This document shows positions 58,295 to 64,000 of a stretch of 64,000 bases of DNA, in pieces. The stretch's first letter is position 1. Every line of letters starts with the position of its first letter. This DNA comes from an uncultured Aquimarina sp. (lineage in GTDB: Bacteria > Bacteroidota > Bacteroidia > Flavobacteriales > Flavobacteriaceae). Both the position numbers and the translations under genes were made by a program. The notes beneath the pieces were generated by a model that was given only the letters and a program-made list of their open reading frames with translations, was not told where the DNA came from and ran no database searches. The stretch spans positions 1-64,000 of the forward strand of contig CANNFM010000010.1 of NCBI GenBank assembly GCA_947503835.1, given 5' to 3'.

Positions 58295-60486
58295 TAGAAA
58301 ATAAAATAGACTCTCTATTGTCTATAATGACCCTTAAAGAAAAAATAGGACAACTAGTTTTGTACAGCGGAAGTTGGGATGTTACCGGTCCGCCATCTGA
58401 TATAGGAAATAAAGAAAAATATGAGAAGCTTAAGAATGGTGAAGTAGGAGCAATGCTTAATGTGACTACTGTAGCAGGGACCAAAGAACTTCAAGAAACC
58501 GTAATTGAGAATTCTCGGTTAAAAATTCCGCTACTATTTGGTTATGATGTTATTCACGGTTTTAAGACTATTTTTCCTATCCCGTTAGGTGAAAGTGCAA
58601 GTTGGGATCTCGAAGCTATAAAAAAATCTTCTTCTATTGCTGCAAAAGAGGCAACCGCTTCAGGAATTAATTGGGCATATGGGCCAATGGTTGACATCTC
58701 TAGAGATGCTCGATGGGGTAGAATTATGGAAGGTGCCGGTGAAGATCCTTTTTTAGCGTCTGAAATAGCAGTAGCAAGGGTTCAGGGATTTCAAGGAGAC
58801 GATCTTTCTAAAAAAACAACATTGGCCGCTTGTGCCAAACACTTTGCGGCTTATGGGTTTGCTGAAGGAGGTAGAGATTATAATACAGTAAGTATAGGAG
58901 AATATGAACTTCATAATACAGTTCTGCCTCCGTTTAAAGCTGCAGCAAAAGCTGGTGTTGCAACAATGATGAATGCTTTTAATGAAATTGATGGGATACC
59001 GGCTACCGGACATAAAGAGTTACAACGAGATATTTTAAAAGAATCTTGGGATTGGGATGGATTTATGGTTTCTGATTTTGCATCTATTTCAGAAATGATA
59101 CCACATGGATATGCAGTAGATAAAGTTCATGCAGCCGAGCGAGCAATACTAGCCGGCTGTGATATGGATATGGAAGGAAGAGCTTATGAAGTAGGGTTAG
59201 AACAATTAGTAAAAGAAGGAAAAGTAGATGAAAAATTAATTGATGATGCAGCAAGACGAATACTTCGAATAAAATATAGACTGGGACTCTTTGATGATCC
59301 TTATAAATATTGTGATGAAGCTCGTGAAAAAAATGACATTTATACCAAAGAGAATATTGAAGCTTCTAGAGATGTAGCTAAAAAGTCTATTGTATTGCTT
59401 AAAAATGATGATACCATACTTCCTCTTAAAAAAGATACAAGAAGTATTGCCGTTATTGGGGCTTTGGCAAATGATAAAGATTCTCCTATTGGTAGCTGGA
59501 GAGCTATGGCTACTGCAAATTCTGCAGTTTCACTTCTTGAGGGAATAAAAGCTGCAGTTGATAAAACAGTAAAGGTCTCCTATGCAAAAGGAGTTGCAGT
59601 GGGAGTCGGGGAACGAAATTTTGTTAGAGAATTAAAGATAAATCAAGAGGATGTAACAGGAATCTCTGAAGCAGTACATATTGCAAAAGAAGCAGAAGTG
59701 GTTGTTTTGGCCGTTGGCGAAGAAGCTTTTCAGTCGGGAGAAGGCAGAAGTCAGGTAAGTATAGACCTTACAATGCCTCAACAAAAACTTTTTGAAGCTA
59801 TATGGGCAGTAAATAAAAATGTAGTGGTCGTTTTAATGAATGGTCGCCCTCTCGTCATTACAGATATCGCAAAAAAAGCTCCAGCCATACTCGAAACCTG
59901 GCATTTGGGATCAGAATCAGGTAATGCTATTGCAGATGTTTTATTCGGAGATTATAACCCTTCTGGTAAATTACCGGTTTCGTTTCCACGTAGTGTAGGT
60001 CAGGTACCTCTTTATTATAATATTAAAAATACAGGAAGACCTACTAATGTAGATAGTATGGTATTTTGGTCTCATTATACCGATGAAAAGAATACTGCTT
60101 TGTTTCCTTTTGGATATGGGTTAAGTTATACTTCTTTCGAATATAAAAATATTGAAGTAAGTACTCCATCTTTTTCTGCAGGAGGTGCCATTACAGTTTC
60201 AATTACGGTTACTAATACAGGTAAACGAAAAGGTAAAGAAGTAGTGCAATTGTATATTCGGGATCTGGTAGCTAGTATAACTCGGCCAATAAAAGAGTTG
60301 AAAGGCTTTGAATTAATCGAACTTGAAGCAGGGAAAAGTAGAACGATCTCCTTTACTATTAATGAGGAAATAATTCGGTTTTATACAGCCAATAAAAAAT
60401 GGGAAGCCGAACCTGGAGAGTTTAAGGTTTTTGTAGGCGGAAGCTCTAAGGCATCACTCGAAGCAAGTTTTTTCTTTAAAAAATAA
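58291..60486 (+). CDS. GH3 beta-glucosidase-type glycoside hydrolase
   Basis: 731 residues from ATG 58,291, chosen because MIENKIDSLLSIMTLKEKIGQL is the normal GH3 domain start; the ORF is open further upstream only from a TTG and encodes nothing family-like there. N-terminal barrel: GYDVIHGFKTIFPIPLGES, MVDISRDARWGRIMEGAGEDPFL, KHFAAYG and VSDFASISEM with nucleophile Asp. The C-terminal domain follows, with GEEAFQSGEGRSQVSIDL, SGKLPVSFPRSVGQVPLYYN and a fibronectin-type end. BglX-like enzymes act on beta-glucans or oligosaccharides in the periplasm, but the signal peptide is out of frame here. LacI-type genes follow it. Confidence 0.85.
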   Translation: MIENKIDSLLSIMTLKEKIGQLVLYSGSWDVTGPPSDIGNKEKYEKLKNGEVGAMLNVTTVAGTKELQETVIENSRLKIPLLFGYDVIHGFKTIFPIPLGESASWDLEAIKKSSSIAAKEATASGINWAYGPMVDISRDARWGRIMEGAGEDPFLASEIAVARVQGFQGDDLSKKTTLAACAKHFAAYGFAEGGRDYNTVSIGEYELHNTVLPPFKAAAKAGVATMMNAFNEIDGIPATGHKELQRDILKESWDWDGFMVSDFASISEMIPHGYAVDKVHAAERAILAGCDMDMEGRAYEVGLEQLVKEGKVDEKLIDDAARRILRIKYRLGLFDDPYKYCDEAREKNDIYTKENIEASRDVAKKSIVLLKNDDTILPLKKDTRSIAVIGALANDKDSPIGSWRAMATANSAVSLLEGIKAAVDKTVKVSYAKGVAVGVGERNFVRELKINQEDVTGISEAVHIAKEAEVVVLAVGEEAFQSGEGRSQVSIDLTMPQQKLFEAIWAVNKNVVVVLMNGRPLVITDIAKKAPAILETWHLGSESGNAIADVLFGDYNPSGKLPVSFPRSVGQVPLYYNIKNTGRPTNVDSMVFWSHYTDEKNTALFPFGYGLSYTSFEYKNIEVSTPSFSAGGAITVSITVTNTGKRKGKEVVQLYIRDLVASITRPIKELKGFELIELEAGKSRTISFTINEEIIRFYTANKKWEAEPGEFKVFVGGSSKASLEASFFFKK

Positions 60487-60663
60487 GATTCAGACGCCTT
60501 AAAATCAATATGTGATCAAAATAAATAGGTTGTTTAGCGACATAAGTATGTAAAGTGTAGTCATTAGCAGGGATAGATTAAGAAAAAAGCTTACTTTAGA
60601 CTCCAAAGAAAATTTGATTAATATTCTTTTAGTCTTAAAATAAGAAATGCCAAAATTGAGGTT

Positions 60664-61674
60664 ATGAGAAAAAAGGTTACCCTTAAACAGCTTGCAAAGG
60701 AGTTAAATTTATCAATTTCTACCGTTTCAAAGTCATTAAAAAATGATCCAGAGATTAGTCAAAAAACAATCAACCGGGTTCATGAACTTGCTAGTTTTTA
60801 TAATTATAAACCCAATGCATTAGCAGTAAGTTTAAAGAGTAATAAAACCAAAACCATTGGGATTATATTGCCAGAAATCCTAAATCATTTCTTTGCTAAA
60901 GCTTTATTTGGGATAGAACAAGAAGCTTCTAAAAGTGGATATAAAATCGTTACCTGTATTACTAATGAATCTTATAAAAAGGAAGTTGAATATGTAGAAA
61001 TGCTCAATTATAGTAGTGTAGATGGCTTTATAGTAGCTTTAAGTCAAGAAACTCAGGTTCTTAATAAGTTTGATCATTATCAGGATTTAAAAAGAGATGA
61101 TGTGCCTGTGGTTATGTTTGATAGAGTAAGTGATGAGATTGATTGTGATAAGGTTATTGTAGATGATAAAGTAGCCTCAAGAAATGCAATTCAGTATCTT
61201 ATCGATACTGGGTGTAAAAAGATTGCCGCGATTACAACAATTGGAGGGTTGAGTGTGGCAAAATTGCGTTTTGAAGGAGCTAGAGAGGCTATACAAGAAA
61301 ATGAAGAAGCATCGTTAGTAGAATTTGTTTTTGAAGATTCAAATATTGTTGAAGCAGAAATAGAAAAATTTCTTAAGAACAATGATATCGATGCGGTTCT
61401 TGGGCTTGATGAAACAGCGGCTGCAGTTGCCATAAATATGTCACATAAATTAGGATATAAGATCCCAGAAGAGATCTCGGTGATTGGCTTTACAGATGGG
61501 TTGTTGTCACAACATTCATATCCTAAGTTAACTACAGTCTCTCAGCACGCCGAAGACTTAGGAGCAAAAGCTGCTCGCATTTTAGTGAGTCACCTAGATA
61601 ATTTTAATGAAAATCAGAAAACCAAGACCGAGGTCGTTAAAACCTCATTAATAATAAGAGATTCTACAAACTAG
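60664..61674 (+). CDS. LacI-family transcriptional regulator 1
   Basis: A 336-residue repressor-type regulator. HTH at the N-terminus: VTLKQLAKELNLSISTVSKSLKNDPEISQKTINRVHELASFYNYKPNALA with the hinge SLKSNKTKTIGIILPEI. The C-terminal periplasmic-binding-protein-like domain (VPVVMFDRVSDEIDCDKVIVDD, EISVIGFTDGLLSQHSYPKLTTV) binds an effector, likely a sugar from the neighbouring hydrolases. It follows the GH3 gene by 177 bp in the same direction and converges with regulator 2. Confidence 0.9.
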   Translation: MRKKVTLKQLAKELNLSISTVSKSLKNDPEISQKTINRVHELASFYNYKPNALAVSLKSNKTKTIGIILPEILNHFFAKALFGIEQEASKSGYKIVTCITNESYKKEVEYVEMLNYSSVDGFIVALSQETQVLNKFDHYQDLKRDDVPVVMFDRVSDEIDCDKVIVDDKVASRNAIQYLIDTGCKKIAAITTIGGLSVAKLRFEGAREAIQENEEASLVEFVFEDSNIVEAEIEKFLKNNDIDAVLGLDETAAAVAINMSHKLGYKIPEEISVIGFTDGLLSQHSYPKLTTVSQHAEDLGAKAARILVSHLDNFNENQKTKTEVVKTSLIIRDSTN

Positions 61675-61711
61675 AACTATTGATCATACAGGCTCAGATG
61701 ATTGTAGGAAT

Positions 61712-62743
61712 TCATGTACTGTCCCTCAAAACCAATTTGGTTTTTAATTTTATTACTTTTTTAGGATGATCTGTATCATTAGACTCATTAAACTGTTCTA
61801 TTAATAATTCTGCTGCTTTTTGCCCCATTTCATAGGTTGGTTGGGCTATACATGTCATAGAAGGAACAAAAACCTCTCCTAAGCCCAAGTCTCCGAAACC
61901 AATAATAGAAACTTCTTCCGGGATTTTATACCCTAACCTAAGAAGTGTTTTCATGGTGAGCAAACCATAATTATCCGTACATGCAAAAACCGCATCAGGT
62001 TGTATAGCGATGTTATTGAAAAATTGTTGTATTTCGACATCTTCATATTCCCTATCTAATGATTTGCAATGAAGAATTAATTCTTTTCGGATAGGTATGT
62101 TATACTTTTTCATTGCCTTTATATATCCTTTATAGCGATCTTGAAAAACTTTCTTTTCTATAATGCCGCCAATAAACGCTATGTTTTTTTTACTTTTTTT
62201 AATTAGAAATTCTACAGCCTTAAATGAAGCCATATCATCATCTATAAGAACATGATCAGCACCTTGAACTTCTTCTCTTATGTTATCGAATAAAACAACA
62301 GGAATCCCCTTATTAATGACGCTTCGAATATGGGTAAACATTTCGGTTTCATGAGTTGGGGATAGAATGATACCATCTACTAAACCACGTTCAAAAGCAA
62401 TAAGATTGTCTCTTTCAAACTCAAATGAGTTTCTCGAAGAACTAATGAGTATTTTGTAATTATGTTCACGTGCATAATCATCAATGCCTCTGCACACTTC
62501 TATAAAGAAAGGCTCATCATATCTTGGGATAATAACCCCGATAATATTAGTTTTCCCCGAACTTAGACTTTTAGCAATTTGATTAGGCATATACCCCATT
62601 GCTTTTGCCATTTTAAAAACTTTTTCTCTAGTACTCAATTTTACTCGAGGATTATCGTCTAAAGCTCTTGAAACTGTGGCAATAGAAATGTTGAGTTTTC
62701 TGGCAATATCTTCAAGTTTTACCCTTCTTTTTTTTAGAGGCAT
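61712..62743 (-). CDS. LacI-family transcriptional regulator 2
   Basis: A 343-residue regulator. HTH: VKLEDIARKLNISIATVSRALDDNPRVKLSTREKVFKMAKAMGYMPNQIAKSLSSGKT. Effector domain: IPVVLFDNIREEVQGADHVLIDDD, FIGGIIEKKVFQDRYKGYIKAM, and VSIIGFGDLGLGEVFVPSMTCIAQPT. Its start is 13 bases from element B, which lies between it and the GH13 gene, so it is the best candidate to bind both elements, including in its own promoter (inference). Confidence 0.9.
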   Translation of the reverse strand: MPLKKRRVKLEDIARKLNISIATVSRALDDNPRVKLSTREKVFKMAKAMGYMPNQIAKSLSSGKTNIIGVIIPRYDEPFFIEVCRGIDDYAREHNYKILISSSRNSFEFERDNLIAFERGLVDGIILSPTHETEMFTHIRSVINKGIPVVLFDNIREEVQGADHVLIDDDMASFKAVEFLIKKSKKNIAFIGGIIEKKVFQDRYKGYIKAMKKYNIPIRKELILHCKSLDREYEDVEIQQFFNNIAIQPDAVFACTDNYGLLTMKTLLRLGYKIPEEVSIIGFGDLGLGEVFVPSMTCIAQPTYEMGQKAAELLIEQFNESNDTDHPKKVIKLKTKLVLRDST

Positions 62744-62755
62744 TTGTATTTACGT

Positions 62756-62821
62756 TAAAAAATTATTATTAAAACATCATTTTTGTTAAAAATATAATAA
62801 TACAAACGTTTGCATTTTTTT
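62756..62821. promoter_or_regulatory. LacI-type operator element B
   Basis: Core TACAAACGTTTGCA (62,801-62,814) with the perfect palindrome CAAACGTTTG. Flanks match element A over 66 bp. It is located in the divergent promoter region of regulator 2 and the GH13 gene. Confidence 0.7.
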
Positions 62822-63081
62822 AAAAGGGAGTATTGCTATACGGTTACGTGAATAGTTTAGTAATTTGTACTATATATAATTGATTTTTGAACAATTAATA
62901 AATTACCTACTTAAAATTAATATTCTTGTTAATGTCCTCCCCAAAAGACACCTTCGTTCAAGATATTATATGATTACGCTAATTTAGGATAAATAATGTT
63001 TAGTTATAAATATAAACATTATTTGAAATGCAGTAAGGAGATTAAATATAAAGTTATTCTAATTTTTTAAATCTGAATTGC
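62822..63081. other. Upstream region of the GH13 gene, gene-free
   Basis: About 260 bp, AT-rich, without ORF. TAGTAATTTGTACTATATAT near 62,858-62,877 is a possible promoter zone but does not match TAnnTTTG exactly. Confidence 0.4.
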
Positions 63082-64000
63082 ATGGAGCTATCATGGTTCA
63101 AGAAAGGAACTATTTACCAAATCTATCCACGAAGTTTTAATGATAGTAATGGTGATGGTATCGGGGATTTGAGAGGAATTATAGAGAAACTAGATTATTT
63201 GCAAAGTCTTAATGTAGATATACTATGGTTAAGTCCAATTTTTAGTTCACCAAACGATGATAATGGATATGACATAAGTGATTATCGTGCAATCATGCCC
63301 GAATTTGGAACTATGGAGGATTTTGATGATTTGCTTCAAAAAACGCATGATAAGGGAATGCGATTGGTTTTAGATCTGGTGGCAAATCATTGTTCTGATG
63401 AGCATATGTGGTTTGAAGAAGCAAAAAAATCAAAGAACAATCCGTATAGAGATTATTTTCATTGGAGTAAACCTTCAGCAGATGGAGGACCTCCAAATAA
63501 CTGGAAATCCTTTTTTGGAGGAAGTGCATGGGAATATGACTCGGTATCCGGAGAGTATTATTTGCATCTTTTTACAAGAAAACAACCAGATCTTAATTGG
63601 AAGAACCCTAAGGTAAGAGAAGAAATGTACGATGCCATGAGGTTTTGGCTAGATAAAGGTGTTGATGGTTTTAGAATGGATGTTATTCCTCTAATTTCAA
63701 AACAAAATGGATATCCGGATGCTCCCGATGTTGGATTTAGAAAAATCATCGAAGATGTATATGCTAATGGGCCTAGGCTACATGAATATTTAAAAGAGAT
63801 GAACGAAAAGGTGATTAGTCATTATGATGCATTTTCTCTGGCAGAAGGAGTAGGGATTAATCATGAAAATGCAAACTTATATATCGATTATGATCGCAAA
63901 GAGCTCGACATGTTATATCATTTTGATATTCTAGAATGTGTTATTGTTAACGGAAAATTTGAAGAATCTTCGCCTTTTGATTTAATAAACCTAAAACAAA
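63082..64000 (+). CDS. GH13 alpha-glucosidase (partial, runs off the window)
   Basis: 306 codons seen, no stop before the end of the window. The ATG begins MELSWFKKGTIYQIYPRSFN, the usual start of oligo-1,6-/alpha-glucosidases (no signal peptide, so cytoplasmic). GH13 motifs in order: DLVANHCSDEH (region I, about 97-107), GVDGFRMDVI (region II, nucleophile Asp about 199), and SLAEGVG (region III with the acid Glu). It would cleave alpha-linked glucose from maltodextrins or isomalto-oligosaccharides. Under control of operator element B, shared with the GH3 gene. Confidence 0.9.
   Translation, partial: MELSWFKKGTIYQIYPRSFNDSNGDGIGDLRGIIEKLDYLQSLNVDILWLSPIFSSPNDDNGYDISDYRAIMPEFGTMEDFDDLLQKTHDKGMRLVLDLVANHCSDEHMWFEEAKKSKNNPYRDYFHWSKPSADGGPPNNWKSFFGGSAWEYDSVSGEYYLHLFTRKQPDLNWKNPKVREEMYDAMRFWLDKGVDGFRMDVIPLISKQNGYPDAPDVGFRKIIEDVYANGPRLHEYLKEMNEKVISHYDAFSLAEGVGINHENANLYIDYDRKELDMLYHFDILECVIVNGKFEESSPFDLINLKQ

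Noticed and set aside
1..64000. tRNA or rRNA genes
   Set aside because: No cloverleaf with CCA-type end or rRNA-like stretch was recognised by eye; a tRNAscan-type search would be decisive.

Overview
The window looks like a chromosomal segment of a marine Flavobacteriaceae bacterium (Bacteroidota), possibly close to Aquimarina. The support is low GC, signal peptides ending in the ..FSQ/..NAQ style, lipoproteins with short lipoboxes, TAnnTTTG promoter boxes, DUF1028/DUF547/DUF6261-type genes and a flavobacterial arsenosugar cluster. The genus is inference; no rRNA or tRNA gene was seen.

Region A (1 to about 36,680) is a long array of roughly 30 unrelated gene units, nearly all on the + strand and mostly one gene each. 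Between genes lie structured, partly repetitive non-coding sites of about 40 to 340 bp. The key observation is at the unit ends. A unit begins with GTT plus a variable stretch and ends with the reverse complement of that stretch plus AAC. Examples are GTTGTATTTA/TAAATACAAC, GTTGCCAGTA/TACTGGCAAC, GTTGTGCTTA/TAAGCACAAC and GTTATATGC/GCATATAAC. The stretch differs from unit to unit but matches within a unit. Inside each site a second conserved pair, GTATA-like then ATATAC-like, flanks a variable palindromic middle. This is the R''-L''-loop-L'-R' logic of integron attC sites, but the R boxes do not obey GTTRRRY and the complementarity is longer. I read region A as the distal part of an integron-like cassette array with divergent sites; any integrase should lie to the left of base 1. 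Cargo includes hydrolases, acetyltransferase, nitroreductase, MFS transporter, M23 and CPBP proteases, many small secreted proteins of unknown function, and at the distal end a run of defence-type genes (HEPN-like, Mrr-like nuclease, an unknown nuclease-like protein, and a Gabija-like GajA/GajB pair).

Region B (36,680 to 45,400) is ordinary chromosome with 41-bp tandem repeats at the border, a DUF6261 gene, a TIGR04283-type glycosyltransferase, four paralogous DUF547 proteins, a sterol-desaturase-family enzyme and an old-yellow-enzyme-type oxidoreductase. Members of a palindromic repeat family sit at 37,965 and 39,969, and a third member has inserted into one cassette site at 24,301.

Region C (45,400 to 50,880) is a candidate peptide system: a LytS-type histidine kinase and LytTR response regulator diverge from a membrane protein fusing a C39-like domain, a VKOR domain and a thioredoxin-like CGFC domain. 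This is followed by three tandem genes for double-glycine-leader, cysteine-rich peptides, each with its own conserved leader hairpin and terminator.

Region D (50,880 to 57,900, all - strand) is an arsenosugar biosynthesis cluster: Tat-exported aminotransferase, PiT transporter, ArsM, purine nucleoside phosphorylase, TIGR04282 glycosyltransferase, rhodanese, ArsS and a CMD/AhpD-like protein. Region E (58,100 to 64,000) holds a GH3 beta-glucosidase, two LacI-type regulators and the start of a GH13 alpha-glucosidase, with a near-identical LacI-type operator element before each hydrolase.
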